A stretch of DNA of 64,000 nt from Arthrobacter sp. V1I7 (GCF_030817015.1 NZ_JAUSYS010000001.1:1798001-1862000), one strand, 5' to 3'; positions 34,306-43,736 are shown, counted from the stretch's first letter. Notes: a model not told the origin generated them from the sequence alone. Numbers and translations: made by a program.

Positions 34306-36318
34306 TCAGTCCAGGCCGCGGCGCTTCAGCAGCGGTTCAAGTCGGGCGTCGCGGCCGCGGAAGGCGCGGAACGACTCGAGCGGATCCCGGCTGTTGCCGC
34401 GGGAGAGCAGCTCGGCCCGGAAGAAGTCGCCGTTGGCCCGGCTGAGCCCGCCGTTTTCCTTGAACCACTCCACCGTCTCGGCGTCCAGGACTTCGCTCCA
34501 GATATAGGAGTAGTAGCCCGCGGCATAGCCGGCGCCGGCGAAGATGTGCTGGAAGTACCCGGTCCGGTAGCGCGGCGGGATCAGGCTGTGCGCCACTCCC
34601 GCGGCGGCCAGCGCCTTGGCCTCGAACTCCAACACGTCCTCGGGCACCTCGGAAACGTCCAGCACATGCCAGGCAAGATCCAGCAGGGCCGCCCCCAGGT
34701 ATTCGGTGGTCGCGAAACCTTCGCCCCAGAGCCGGGCGGCGTCGAGCTTCTCGACCGCCTCCTGCGGCAGCGCTGCACCGGTCGCGTAGTGGCGGGCATA
34801 GTTGGCCAGCACCTCCGGCCACATGATCCACATCTCGTTGACTTGCGAGGGATACTCCACGAAGTCCCGGGGCACCGAGGTGCCGGAGAACCGCGGGTAC
34901 GTCACCGAGGAGAAGAGGCCATGCAGGGCGTGCCCGAACTCGTGGAAGGTTGTGCGGAGCTCGTCGAGGGTCAGGAGCGTGGGCTCCCCGGCCGGCGGCT
35001 TGGAGATGTTGAGGTTGTTGATCACCACAGGCCGGGTGTTCAGCAGCCCGGACTGGTCCACGAGGGAGTCCATCCAGGCCCCTCCGCGCTTCGATTCGCG
35101 GGTGTAGTAATCACCCAGGAACAGGCCCAGTTCCGTGCCGTCCGAATTCCGGACTTCCCAGACCCGCACGTCCGGGTGGTAACCCGCGAGGTCGCTGCGT
35201 TCGGTGAAGGTGATGTCGTAGAGCGCGTTGGCGGCGAAGAACACGCCGTCGTTCAGGACGCGGTCCAGCTCGAAGTAGGGGCGCAGGGCCTGCTCGTCCA
35301 CCGCGTACCGTTCCCGCTTGACCTTGGCCGAGTAATACGCCCAGTCCCAGGCCGCCAGGGGGTGCCCGGCGACCTCGGCGAGTGCTTCTGCCTCGGCGTC
35401 GGCGTTCCGGACGGCGGCGGGGGCGAGCCGGTTCAGCATGGTCCGCACCGCCTCGAAATCGGGGGCGGTCTGCTGGTCCACGGTCAGCTCGGCAAAGTTG
35501 GTGAAGCCCAGGAGCCTTGCCTTCTCCGCCCGCAGCCGGACCATCTGCTTCACCAGGTCCAGCACATCGAGGCTGCCGCCGCCGCTGCCGCGTCCGGTCG
35601 AGGCCTCGTACAGCCGCCGGCGCACGTCCCGGTTTTCCAGGGCGGCCAGCGCCGGCTGGTTGCCGGGCTGGATGAGGGTGAGCAGGAACCTGCCTTCGTG
35701 TCCGGCGGCGCGGGCCGCCTCGGCGGCGCTGGACACATCGTCGGCCGGCAGCCCGGCGAGTTCGGCGGCGTCGTCCAGGAGCAGGGACGCGGACTTCATC
35801 CCCTCCTTGACCCGCTGGCCGAACTCCGTGCCCAGCCGGGCGAGCTCCGCGTTGACGGCCTTGAGCCGCTCCTGGCCCGGCCCATCCAGCTGGATTCCGG
35901 ACTGGCGGAACTCCTTGAGGTAGTCCTCGACGAGCCGGGCGGATTCGGGATCGAGCTGGTCCGTCGGAATGGCGGCGAAGCGCTCGTACAGTCCGCGGTT
36001 CAGGTAGACGGCGTCCTGATGGGCCGAGAAGCGGGGGGACAACCGGGTCTCCAGCTCCAGGATCGTGTCCGAGGCGTCGGCGGAGACGAGGGTGAAGAAC
36101 GACGCCGCCGCACGCTGCAGCAGCTGCCCCGACCGCTCCATCGCCAGTGCGGTGTTCTCGAAGGACGCCGGCTCCGGTGTCTCGACGATCGCCTGGAGCT
36201 CGGCCAAATGCTCGGCGAGGCCGGCCGCCACGGCTTCGGCGTAGTGCTCGTCGTCGATCTCGGCGAACGGAGGCAGGCCGTAAGGCAGCGTGCTGGGGCG
36301 CAGTAGGGGGTTGGTCAT
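34306..36318 (-). CDS. M3-family metallopeptidase (peptidyl-dipeptidase Dcp/oligopeptidase A type)
   Basis: A 670-aa cytosolic zinc peptidase that degrades short peptides. The zinc motif is TTFHEFGHALHGLFS (HExxH) with the downstream EYPSQVNEMW Glu, both standard for M3A. Further family segments are GLFLGDYYTRESKRGGAWMDSL and AGYAAGYYSYIWSEVLDAE near the C-terminus. Length agrees with Dcp (about 680 aa). The N-terminus starts MTNPLLRPSTLPYGLPPF. Divergent from capA, with about 70 bp between the starts. Confidence 0.94.
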   Translation of the reverse strand: MTNPLLRPSTLPYGLPPFAEIDDEHYAEAVAAGLAEHLAELQAIVETPEPASFENTALAMERSGQLLQRAAASFFTLVSADASDTILELETRLSPRFSAHQDAVYLNRGLYERFAAIPTDQLDPESARLVEDYLKEFRQSGIQLDGPGQERLKAVNAELARLGTEFGQRVKEGMKSASLLLDDAAELAGLPADDVSSAAEAARAAGHEGRFLLTLIQPGNQPALAALENRDVRRRLYEASTGRGSGGGSLDVLDLVKQMVRLRAEKARLLGFTNFAELTVDQQTAPDFEAVRTMLNRLAPAAVRNADAEAEALAEVAGHPLAAWDWAYYSAKVKRERYAVDEQALRPYFELDRVLNDGVFFAANALYDITFTERSDLAGYHPDVRVWEVRNSDGTELGLFLGDYYTRESKRGGAWMDSLVDQSGLLNTRPVVINNLNISKPPAGEPTLLTLDELRTTFHEFGHALHGLFSSVTYPRFSGTSVPRDFVEYPSQVNEMWIMWPEVLANYARHYATGAALPQEAVEKLDAARLWGEGFATTEYLGAALLDLAWHVLDVSEVPEDVLEFEAKALAAAGVAHSLIPPRYRTGYFQHIFAGAGYAAGYYSYIWSEVLDAETVEWFKENGGLSRANGDFFRAELLSRGNSRDPLESFRAFRGRDARLEPLLKRRGLD

Positions 36319-36390
36319 GAAGGAACTCTTTCATGCAAGCGGGAAGTTCTCAACGGTGGCTTCAGCGTTTTCGAACGGCGGCACCGTAGG

Positions 36391-37692
36391 ATGTCCGGCA
36401 TGGGGAACACCTCAGCAACGCCCCGCGGCCGGCTGCGCGCCGCAGCCGCCGCGGCGGCACTTATGGCATCCTTGGCCTCCTGCGGCTTGTTCGCGGCCGG
36501 GCCGGACGACAACACCTCGAGTCCCTCGGCGGGCGCCGGCGGGACCGCGGGGAACGCGGAGCCTCCGTCCCGCGCATCGACGCCGGCCACCCCGACACCA
36601 ACCCCGACACCAACCCCGACACCAACCCCGACGCCGGGCCGGGGGCCCGGCTGCGCCGCCCTGCGTTGCGCCACCGTCGTTGTCACCGGGGACATGCTGG
36701 TCCACGCCCAGCTCTGGCAGCAGGCCCGCGAGGACGCCCGCAGCACTGGTGTGCCCGGGCTGGACTTCGGTCCGCTGCTGGAAGGACAGCGGCGGTACCT
36801 CGCAAGGAGCGATCTCGCGATCTGCCATCTGGAGACCCCCGTGGCTGACCCTTCGGGCCCCTTCTCCGCCTACCCTTCCTTCAACGTGCCGCCGCAGATC
36901 ATCCCCGCCGCACGTGCCGTGGGCTATCAGGCCTGCACGACGGCCAGTAACCACACCATTGACCGCGGCACGGAGGGACTCGTCCGCACCCTCGATGCCC
37001 TCGACGCCGCCGGAGTGCAGCATACCGGCTCCTACCGCACGGAGGCTGAATCGCAGGGCGTACTGATCCTGCAGACCCCCGCGGCCAGGATCGCGGTGGT
37101 GGCCGCCTCGTACGGCCTCAACGGCCAGAGTCCCGAGCAGTCCTGGCAGGTGGACCTGCTGGAACCGGAGGCGATGATCGCCAAGGCGCGCCGGGCCAGG
37201 GCACTGGGCGCGGACATCGTGCTCGGGGCTCTGCACGCCGGCGACGAGTACTCCAGTGAGCCGAACGCCCAGCAGCACGACGTCGCCCATGCGCTCGTGG
37301 ACAGCGGGCAGTTCAGCATGATCTACGGCCACCACAGCCACTCGGTGCTGCCGATCGAGCAGTACAAGGGAACCTGGATTGTCTACGGCCTCGGCAACGG
37401 CATCACCGAACTCTCGCCGTGGTATGTGGTGAACAACGAAGGGCTGCTGGTCCGGGCGCAGTTCAGCCAGAACGCGGCGGGAACGTGGGCCGCCTCGGAC
37501 CTGGCCTGGGCGCCATCGGTGATGGTCCGCGGACCCTACCGCTGGTGCTCGGTAGCGGCCGACGCCCCGCAGGGCCCGTGCGCCGGCCCCGCCGCTGACG
37601 CCGCAACGCGCCTGCGCACCAAATCTGTCGTGGAATCACGGGGTGCCGCGGCGGCCGGTGCCCACGAGCTGCTCATCTCCAGGGAGCCCTAA
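36391..37692 (+). CDS. CapA-family lipoprotein (poly-gamma-glutamate synthesis-like)
   Basis: A 433-aa predicted lipoprotein: signal peptide with lipobox LASC (Cys31), a Ser/Gly linker containing a Thr-Pro repeat, then a metallophosphatase-like CapA domain. Motifs are VVVTGDMLVHAQLW, AICHLETPVADPSGPF, TASNHTIDRGTEGL, LHAGDEYSSEPNAQQH and IYGHHSHSVLPIEQYKGTWIVYGLGN. In Bacillus CapA acts in poly-gamma-glutamate export; here no other cap genes are near, so the role is open (cell-surface hydrolase). An alternative ATG lies at 36400. Confidence 0.9.
   Translation: MSGMGNTSATPRGRLRAAAAAAALMASLASCGLFAAGPDDNTSSPSAGAGGTAGNAEPPSRASTPATPTPTPTPTPTPTPTPGRGPGCAALRCATVVVTGDMLVHAQLWQQAREDARSTGVPGLDFGPLLEGQRRYLARSDLAICHLETPVADPSGPFSAYPSFNVPPQIIPAARAVGYQACTTASNHTIDRGTEGLVRTLDALDAAGVQHTGSYRTEAESQGVLILQTPAARIAVVAASYGLNGQSPEQSWQVDLLEPEAMIAKARRARALGADIVLGALHAGDEYSSEPNAQQHDVAHALVDSGQFSMIYGHHSHSVLPIEQYKGTWIVYGLGNGITELSPWYVVNNEGLLVRAQFSQNAAGTWAASDLAWAPSVMVRGPYRWCSVAADAPQGPCAGPAADAATRLRTKSVVESRGAAAAGAHELLISREP
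36589..36636 (+). repeat. 12-bp tandem repeat in the capA linker
   Basis: Three perfect copies of ACCCCGACACCA plus a fourth copy with two changes encode a Thr-Pro ladder directly after the lipoprotein anchor. Copy number may vary between strains by slippage in 12-bp steps without shifting frame. Confidence 0.9.
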
Positions 37693-37703
37693 GCTTGGGG
37701 ACC

Positions 37704-38555
37704 ATGGAGACTTTGAATGAACGACGGCGCACGGTCGCCTCGAAGGGCGCCGAACTCGCAGTGTTCGAGTTCGGCGCGGAGCCAGGACCGGAGGTGCCGA
37801 CGCTGCTGTTGGTGCACGGTTACCCGGACGACCACCGGCTGTACCTGCCGGCCATCCGCGACCTCGCCCGGACCCACCATGTCGTGGCCTACGACACGCG
37901 GAACGCCGGCGCGTCCGCCGTCGTCGAGCTCCCGGGCGACTTCACCCTGACAACGCTCGTCGACGACATGTTCGCCGTGCTGGCAGCCGTCGACGCCGCC
38001 GACGTCCATCTCGTGGGCCATGACTGGGGATCGATCCAGGGCTGGGCCGCCGTCCAGGACGCCAGGGCCGCGGGCATGATCGCCCGGTACACCAGCATCT
38101 CGGGCCCGGACCTGCGGCACTTCGGACGCTGGGTGCGCAGCAGGTTTTCGCGGCCCCCCGCCTGGCCGCAACTGGCGGGACAGCTGCTCCGCCGCTGGTA
38201 TATCGGCGCCTTCCTGCTGCCGAAGCTGCCGGAGGCCGCCTGGCGGCTGTTCCTCACCCGGCGTTATGAGCAGACGGCGAAGCGCGACGTCGGCAATGAT
38301 CCCGTCCGCGGGCTGGCGCTCTACCGCGCCAATTTCTTCTCGGCCGGAAACTGGCCGTCCGGCGGCCGGGTGACGATTCCCGTCCAGGTGGTGGTGCCGA
38401 TGAAGGATTCCTTCCTGACGCCGAACCTCGTGGAGGGGCTGGAGTCGTGGGTGCAGGACCTCACCGTGATCCGGGTGGACAGCGGCCACTGGTGGCCCGC
38501 CTCCCGGCCCGCGGAGTTCGCGGAACTGCTGCGGGGCGGCTACATCGGCCGGTGA
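37704..38555 (+). CDS. Alpha/beta-fold hydrolase (epoxide hydrolase/haloalkane dehalogenase-like)
   Basis: A 283-aa cytosolic hydrolase. The oxyanion motif is LLLVHGYPDDHRLY and the nucleophile elbow is LVGHDWGSIQG, in which Asp rather than Ser is the nucleophile, as in epoxide hydrolases and dehalogenases. A cap region follows, then FFSAGNWPSGGRVTIPVQVVVPMKDSFL and the terminal DSGHWWPASRPAEFAEL with the catalytic His. Substrate unknown. ATG 37704 (TTG 37695 is an alternative) is only 11 bases after capA, so they may share a transcript. Confidence 0.87.
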   Translation: METLNERRRTVASKGAELAVFEFGAEPGPEVPTLLLVHGYPDDHRLYLPAIRDLARTHHVVAYDTRNAGASAVVELPGDFTLTTLVDDMFAVLAAVDAADVHLVGHDWGSIQGWAAVQDARAAGMIARYTSISGPDLRHFGRWVRSRFSRPPAWPQLAGQLLRRWYIGAFLLPKLPEAAWRLFLTRRYEQTAKRDVGNDPVRGLALYRANFFSAGNWPSGGRVTIPVQVVVPMKDSFLTPNLVEGLESWVQDLTVIRVDSGHWWPASRPAEFAELLRGGYIGR

Positions 38556-38605
38556 CGGCGGGCGCGGCGGGAAAACTCCGGTCGCGCCGGGGACAGGAGG
38601 CATGG

Positions 38606-38879
38606 ATGGCACGAGTCGAGCAGGTCGAAGGTGCTGCCAGGACCGGAACGTTCCGGAACGGAATGGACTACCTGGGCTGGGGCATTGGTCCGAGGACATT
38701 GTTGCCCATTCAGGGCGGTCCGGGCAGTGCGGTGCCCCGGTGGCTGATGCGCCGGATGTTCCGGCGCCGGGCTGATTCCCGACTGCACCCTGGTCTGCTA
38801 CGAGGGGCAAGGGCACCTCCGGGTCGGGTGCAGCAGCCGGGTAGCCCGCGACGTCCTGGCGTTCGTCAACCGTTCCTGA
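38606..38879 (+). pseudogene. Internally deleted alpha/beta-hydrolase gene
   Basis: From ATG 38606 (AGGAGG five bases upstream) the frame encodes the N-terminus of an alpha/beta hydrolase: GTFRNGMDYLGWGIGPRTLL, IQGGPGSAVPRWLMRRMFRR. At about 38766-38772 it passes directly, in another frame, into the family's extreme C-terminus: LIPDCTLVCYEGQGHLRVGC, then SSRVARDVLAFVNRS and TGA at 38877. The central part, including the nucleophile and Asp of the triad, is missing, perhaps 550-650 bp. The 3' end overlaps the convergent GNAT gene. Confidence 0.72.
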
Positions 38880-39333
38880 GCTCACGGGTCATAAAGACAC
38901 TGTTCGGATCCAGGACGTAGCCGGCAAACGGGGCGCATTCGAGAAATCCGTGCCGGTGGTAGAGCCGGCGGGCGGGGGCGAAGAACTCCTGGCTTCCGGT
39001 CTCCAGAAACAACCGCGTGTAGCCGCTGTCCGGGGCCTCGGCCAGGATGCAGGAGAGCAGACGGCCGCCGATTCCCCGGCCACGGGCGTGGGCCGCCGTG
39101 CGCATGGACTTGATTTCGCCCTCGCCGGGTCCGATTTCCTTCAGCGCTCCGCAGCCGAGCACTTCGGCGCCCTGCCGGGCGGTCCAGAAGGCGATGGCGG
39201 GATCGGAGAGTGCTGCCGGCGCGAGGGCGTGCACGCTTTCGGCGGGCGAGGTGGCGAACATGTCCGCCAGATGCCCGGCCAGGAGTTGCTGGACGTCCTC
39301 GCGTCCAGGGTCATCCCGTTCGATCCGGATCAT
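38866..39333 (-). CDS. GNAT-family N-acetyltransferase
   Basis: A 155-aa acetyltransferase with the acetyl-CoA site MRTAAHARGRGIGGRLLSCILAEA (R/Q-x-x-G-x-G/A type), preceded by VLGCGALKEIGPGEGEIKSM and followed by RLFLETGSQEFFAPARRLYHRHGF and a typical final strand. The pattern resembles the YsnE/PaiA-type subgroup. Substrate unknown. ATG 39333 is preferred over 39363 because GGAGAGGAG lies nine bases upstream and homology begins there. It ends within the hydrolase pseudogene. Confidence 0.85.
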   Translation of the reverse strand: MIRIERDDPGREDVQQLLAGHLADMFATSPAESVHALAPAALSDPAIAFWTARQGAEVLGCGALKEIGPGEGEIKSMRTAAHARGRGIGGRLLSCILAEAPDSGYTRLFLETGSQEFFAPARRLYHRHGFLECAPFAGYVLDPNSVFMTRELRNG

Positions 39334-39392
39334 GGCCGCTGGCTCCTCTCCAGAGCGTTCCATCAGGCCCCGTTCAAATTCCGCGACGGCGG

Positions 39393-40190
39393 TCAGCGCG
39401 GCCGGCGGGCCGCGTGGTCGCGGGCCAGGACCGCGTAGGAGTCGTCCGGGCTGCCGGGGGAGAAGGTGCCGTACTTGCGTTCGACGGCCGTGCTGATCAG
39501 GAAGTCTGCCAGCTTCGGGTTCTTCGGCAGCAGCGAACCGTGCAGGTAGCTCGCCACGATGTTGCGGTAGCGGGCGCCCTCCTGGCCGTCGCTGCTGTTG
39601 TTGCCGGTGCCCTTGGCGGTGGTGCCCAGCGGGGCGACGCCCGGTCCCAGGGTGGTCTGGCCGCTGTGGTTTTCGTACCCGAGGATGCTGCCGAATTCCG
39701 GGGAGGACACCGCGACGTTGCCGATCAGCCGCTGGTCGGTGCCGTGCGTTTCCACGTCCAGGATGCCGATGCCCGGGATGACGGACCCGAGCCGGGTCTT
39801 GAAGAACCTCCCGAAGAGCTGGTAGAGGCCGCAGATCATGAGCATGGGCGTACCGTCCTCGGCGAGCTGCTTAAGCGTGGATTCCCGCGAGAGGAGATCG
39901 TCCTTGATGATCAGTTGTCCGCTGTCCTGCCCGCCGCCGCCGACGATCAGGTCCACGTCCGCGGGGAAGTCGTCGCCCACGTTGTATTCCAGGAGCTCCG
40001 GCGTGTAGCCGTGCCAACGGAGGCGCTGGGCGAGGACCAGGGCGTTGCCCCAGTCGCCGTAGATGTTCATGTCCCGCGGGTAGAGCTGCAGGATCCGGAT
40101 GGTTCCCTTGCCCGGGGCGGGTTCCTCGGGCGGCAGCCTGTGTCCGAAGGAGAGGTGTTGCCCGGACTGCGGGTCGGACCGGGGGGTCAT
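39393..40190 (-). CDS. gatD: Lipid II isoglutaminyl synthase, glutaminase subunit
   Basis: A 265-aa class I glutamine amidotransferase. The nucleophile is Cys120 in MLMICGLYQLFG and the His is His217 in ASYLHGSLLPKN, matching GatD. With MurT it amidates the alpha-carboxyl of D-Glu in lipid II to D-isoglutamine, needed for peptidoglycan cross-linking. Residues 1-30 are an unstructured extension not typical of the family. It starts at ATG 40190 overlapping the murT stop codon by four bases, so the two subunits are translationally coupled. Confidence 0.94.
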   Translation of the reverse strand: MTPRSDPQSGQHLSFGHRLPPEEPAPGKGTIRILQLYPRDMNIYGDWGNALVLAQRLRWHGYTPELLEYNVGDDFPADVDLIVGGGGQDSGQLIIKDDLLSRESTLKQLAEDGTPMLMICGLYQLFGRFFKTRLGSVIPGIGILDVETHGTDQRLIGNVAVSSPEFGSILGYENHSGQTTLGPGVAPLGTTAKGTGNNSSDGQEGARYRNIVASYLHGSLLPKNPKLADFLISTAVERKYGTFSPGSPDDSYAVLARDHAARRPR

Positions 40191-41479
40191 GAGACCACCT
40201 CCACTGTGGTGATTTTGGACAGCTCGCGGCGGATTGCGAGCATGGCGGTGTAGGTGCAGAAGATCCGTTTCGGCTTGTCCCCGGCGCCTCGGATGAAGGC
40301 CGCCAGCGCGGGCGCGATCTCGGTGTTCACGGCGCCGATGGGCACGTCGTCGTACTGCAGCCGGAGGGCCATGTCGTAGGCGCGCGAGCCGCTCAACTGG
40401 TCCACGCCGCCTTCCCGGAGGGTGTCGAATTCCACGTCCCAGAGCCAGGACATGTCCCGGCCGTCGGCGTAGTTGTCGTTGATCGCGATCATGGTCGCGT
40501 AGCCCGCGGCCGGGAAGGACTTCAGGCCCAGCCGGAAGCCGCTCGGGTTCTTCACCAGCACGAGTTCCAGCGGCAGGCCGTCGACCACGAGGCTTTCACC
40601 GCGGCCGAATGCCGGCGCCACCCGGGACAGCGCCGCGAGCAGGCCGTCGTTGTCCGGGACGGCTGATGTCCCCTTCACTGCGGTGGCCCGGGCCAGGGTC
40701 AGCGCGGCCGCGGCGTTGAAGATGTTGTAGACGCCGCGCAGCTTCATCCCGGTGGTGACGGTGACGCCGTCGTACTCAAAGTCAGCGTCGTCGGGACCCA
40801 CCCGGCGCAGTACGACGTCGGCGTGCGGCCTTTCCGGCGCCGGCGGGACCGGGCTGCCGGGGGACGCCCGCATCTCGTCATCGTTGGGAAAGGTGCTCAG
40901 CAGGGAGTCGTCCAGCCCGAAGTACAGGACCTCGGGCCCGCTGAGGGTGTCCGCGATCCGCGCCACCCGGGGGTCCTCCCGGTTCAGTACGACGGTCCCG
41001 GTGGTCCTGGACGCAACGTGCTCCAGGAGCTGCGCGGTTTTATCGATTTCCCCGAAGCGGTCCAGCTGGTCCCGCAGCACATTGAGCAGCAGGCAGTAGC
41101 GGGGCGGCACCTGGTTGACGAAGTGCACGGCGTGCGCCTCGTCCAGTTCCAGCACGGCGATGTCGGCGTTAAGCCGGCCGCGCCAGTCCACCTCACCGAG
41201 CAGGGCGGCCGCGACGCCGCGGGTGAAGTTGCTGCCGGTGCGGTTGGTGAAGACCTTCAGGCCCTGGCTTTCCAGCAGCTCCACGACCATTTTGGTGGTG
41301 GTGGTCTTGCCATTCGTCCCGCTGACGACGGCGACGCCGAGCGGCAGCGTTGACAGTGTCCTCTGCATGAAGCCGGGGTCGATTTTCTCGACCACCAGCC
41401 CGGGAAGGGCGGAGCCCCCACCCCTGAGCCGGGAGACCCTGCGGACCAGCTTGCCGAGCGGAACACTGAAGTAAAACAT
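40187..41479 (-). CDS. murT: Lipid II isoglutaminyl synthase, Mur-ligase subunit
   Basis: A 430-aa Mur-ligase-like subunit. The ATP-binding loop is [49 protein letters not shown] gives the middle-domain signature; the C-terminal DUF1727 part contains [21 protein letters not shown]. With GatD it uses ATP and ammonia to amidate lipid II on the cytoplasmic membrane face. Only two Cys occur in the whole protein, so the four-Cys zinc ribbon seen in staphylococcal MurT is absent. Divergent from pdxT. Confidence 0.94.
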   Translation of the reverse strand: MFYFSVPLGKLVRRVSRLRGGGSALPGLVVEKIDPGFMQRTLSTLPLGVAVVSGTNGKTTTTKMVVELLESQGLKVFTNRTGSNFTRGVAAALLGEVDWRGRLNADIAVLELDEAHAVHFVNQVPPRYCLLLNVLRDQLDRFGEIDKTAQLLEHVASRTTGTVVLNREDPRVARIADTLSGPEVLYFGLDDSLLSTFPNDDEMRASPGSPVPPAPERPHADVVLRRVGPDDADFEYDGVTVTTGMKLRGVYNIFNAAAALTLARATAVKGTSAVPDNDGLLAALSRVAPAFGRGESLVVDGLPLELVLVKNPSGFRLGLKSFPAAGYATMIAINDNYADGRDMSWLWDVEFDTLREGGVDQLSGSRAYDMALRLQYDDVPIGAVNTEIAPALAAFIRGAGDKPKRIFCTYTAMLAIRRELSKITTVEVVS

Positions 41480-41571
41480 GCTCTGTAATATATCCCAGCG
41501 CCGGCATGGAAGCCTGCCGGGCCGCTGTCCGGGTGCAGTTCCGGAAGACCCGGCAGCACTATGCTGGACAA

Positions 41572-42273
41572 ATGACCAAACCCCTTTCTGTGCTTCCGTC
41601 CCGCGCGGGTGCAGGCCTGCGGATCGGAGTCCTGGCCCTCCAGGGCGACTTCCGCGAACACCTGCACGCGGTGGAGGAGGCCGGCGCCACCGGCATCGGA
41701 GTGCGCCGCCCGTCCGAGCTCGACGGCCTCGACGGCCTCATCATTCCGGGCGGGGAATCGACCACGATTGACAAGCTGTCCAGGATTTTCGAGCTTCGGG
41801 ACCCGCTCTGTGACCGCATCCAGGGCGGGCTGCCGGTCTACGGATCCTGCGCGGGCATGATCCTGCTGGCCAGGGAGATCACCGATCCGGCCAAGGACCT
41901 CGCCGGCAATCCGCAGCAGACCTTCGGCGGCCTGGATATTACCGTCCGCCGCAACGCGTTCGGCCGGCAGCGTGAATCCTTCGAGACGGACCTGGATTTC
42001 AAGGGGCTGGAATTCAGCGCCACCGAACACGGCGTGCCCCCGGTCCATGCGGTCTTCATCCGCGGGCCTTGGGTTGAGCGCGTCGGGGACGGCGTGGAAG
42101 TCCTCGCCAGGGTGGAACAGTCCCGGGCCGGACACCCCGAGCCGTTGGACGGGACGGCTAGAATTGTTGCTGTGCGTTCCGGCCAGCTGCTGGCGACCTC
42201 GTTCCATCCGGAAGTCACGGGGGAGAAGCGTGTGCACCAACTGTTTATTCGAATGATCAGAGGAGAAGCGTAA
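41572..42273 (+). CDS. pdxT: Pyridoxal 5'-phosphate synthase glutaminase subunit
   Basis: A 233-aa class I glutaminase that feeds ammonia to PdxS. Signatures: [46 protein letters not shown] (nucleophile Cys93), [20 protein letters not shown] and the terminal [18 protein letters not shown] (His and Glu of the triad). Start ATG 41572; the frame is open further upstream without homology. Four bases separate it from yebC, so a pdxT-yebC-ruvC transcript is likely. pdxS is 7.5 kb upstream. Confidence 0.96.
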   Translation: MTKPLSVLPSRAGAGLRIGVLALQGDFREHLHAVEEAGATGIGVRRPSELDGLDGLIIPGGESTTIDKLSRIFELRDPLCDRIQGGLPVYGSCAGMILLAREITDPAKDLAGNPQQTFGGLDITVRRNAFGRQRESFETDLDFKGLEFSATEHGVPPVHAVFIRGPWVERVGDGVEVLARVEQSRAGHPEPLDGTARIVAVRSGQLLATSFHPEVTGEKRVHQLFIRMIRGEA

Positions 42274-42276
42274 AGC

Positions 42277-43032
42277 ATGTCAGGCCACTCCAAATGGGCG
42301 ACGACCAAGCATAAGAAGGCCATCCTCGACAGCCGCCGGGCCAAGTCGTTCGCCAAGCTGATCAAGAACATCGAAGTCGCAGCGCGCATGGGCGGGCCGG
42401 ACCTCGCCGGCAACCCGAGCCTGGAACTGGCCGTCACCAAGGCCAAGAAGACCTCGGTTCCGGCGGACAACATTGACCGCGCCATCAAGCGCGGCGCCGG
42501 CCTCACCGGTGAAGTCGTGGACTACACCGAGATCATGTACGAATGCCGTGGCCCGCAGGGCTCGGCGCTGCTGATCGAATGCCTCACCGACAACAAGAAC
42601 CGTGCCGCCTCGGAAGTCCGCCTCGCCATCTCCCGTAACGGCGGCACTATCGCGGATCCGGGTTCCGTCAGCTACCTCTTCAGCCGCAAGGGCGTTGTCT
42701 CACTGCCGAAGAACGGCCTCAGCGAGGACGACGTCCTGATGGCGGTCCTTGACGCGGGTGCCGAGGAAGTCAAGGACAATGGCGACAGCTTCGAGATCCA
42801 CTCCGAGCCGACCGACCTGCAGGCCATCCGCGACGCACTCAAGGAAGCCGGCATCGACTACGAGACCGACGAGGCCGAGTTCGTGCCGTCCATGCAGGTG
42901 CCGCTGGACCTCGAGGCCGCCAGGAAGTTTCTGAAGCTCGTGGACGCCCTCGAAGAACTCGACGACGTCCAGAACGTTTACAGCAACGCCGACTTCAGCG
43001 ACGAAGTGCAGGCCGCACTGGAATCCGAGTGA
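42277..43032 (+). CDS. yebC: YebC/PmpR-family regulator or translation factor
   Basis: A 251-aa protein beginning [22 protein letters not shown], the hallmark of the family, with [18 protein letters not shown] and the terminal [17 protein letters not shown]. Long labelled a DNA-binding regulator, YebC proteins have more recently been tied to ribosome function at difficult peptide sequences; which applies here is open. AGAGGAG precedes ATG 42277. It ends in an overlap (GTGA) with ruvC. Confidence 0.96.
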   Translation: MSGHSKWATTKHKKAILDSRRAKSFAKLIKNIEVAARMGGPDLAGNPSLELAVTKAKKTSVPADNIDRAIKRGAGLTGEVVDYTEIMYECRGPQGSALLIECLTDNKNRAASEVRLAISRNGGTIADPGSVSYLFSRKGVVSLPKNGLSEDDVLMAVLDAGAEEVKDNGDSFEIHSEPTDLQAIRDALKEAGIDYETDEAEFVPSMQVPLDLEAARKFLKLVDALEELDDVQNVYSNADFSDEVQAALESE

Positions 43033-43619
43033 CCCTTCGCGTCCTCGGCGTCGATCCGGGCCTCACCCGCTGCGGGATCGGCGTCGTGGACGTCGAGAAG
43101 AACCGCCGCGCCACCATGGTGGCGTTCGGCGTCGTCGGTACCTCGCCCGAGGAAAGCCTCGACCAGCGGCTGCTGGTCATCGCCACCTCCATCGATGACT
43201 GGCTGGACAAATACGAACCCCACGTCCTCGCCGTCGAACGTGTCTTCTCCCAACTCAATGTCAGCACCGTGATGGGGGTCGCGCAGGCCTCCGGCGTGGT
43301 GATTGCCGCCGCCGCGCGCCGCGGGATCCCGGTGGCGCTGCACACGCCGTCCGAGGTCAAGGCCGCCGTCACGGGCAGCGGAACGTCCAACAAGGACGCC
43401 GTGACCAAGCTCGTGACCAAGATCCTCCGCCTCGACGCCCCGCCCCGCCCGGCCGATGCCGCCGACGCCCTGGCGCTGGCGATCACGCATGCGTGGCGCG
43501 CCGGCAGCGGATCTTCCAACAAGGGCGGCGCAGCCACCTCCGGGCCGGGCAGCCAGTCACTGACGCCGGCCCAGCGCGCCTGGGCTGATGCCGAGGCCAA
43601 AGCGCGCCGTGCACGGTGA
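43029..43619 (+). CDS. ruvC: Holliday junction resolvase RuvC
   Basis: A 196-aa RNase H-fold endonuclease that cuts Holliday junctions. Catalytic acidic residues occur in [33 protein letters not shown] and the C-terminal [15 protein letters not shown]. Start is GTG 43029 overlapping the yebC stop codon, so translation is coupled. The C-terminal 25 residues are a low-complexity extension. A LexA-like box separates it from ruvA. Confidence 0.96.
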   Translation: MTLRVLGVDPGLTRCGIGVVDVEKNRRATMVAFGVVGTSPEESLDQRLLVIATSIDDWLDKYEPHVLAVERVFSQLNVSTVMGVAQASGVVIAAAARRGIPVALHTPSEVKAAVTGSGTSNKDAVTKLVTKILRLDAPPRPADAADALALAITHAWRAGSGSSNKGGAATSGPGSQSLTPAQRAWADAEAKARRAR

Positions 43620-43655
43620 ATGTCAGACTGTGCCGCCGCAGAGCTTGGTAGGGTA

Positions 43656-43673
43656 TTCGTAGATATGTTCGGA
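43656..43673 (+). promoter_or_regulatory. LexA-like (SOS) box upstream of ruvA
   Basis: TTCGTAGATATGTTCGGA lies between ruvC and ruvA. It matches the dnaE2 box at 25607 in 15 of 18 bases and both are followed by TAG. A TAGGGT -10-like element ends just before it (43649-43654). It suggests damage-induced transcription of ruvAB independent of ruvC. Confidence 0.65.
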
Positions 43674-43736
43674 TAGCCGGGTTCTTCCCGGTTATATTGT
43701 CAGCTGTATTTTCGCTGTAAACCCAGGAGCCCGGCT

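Noticed and set aside
34546..36306. A 586-codon plus-strand frame
   Set aside because: Antisense to the M3 peptidase with HEFGH; no recognisable domain.
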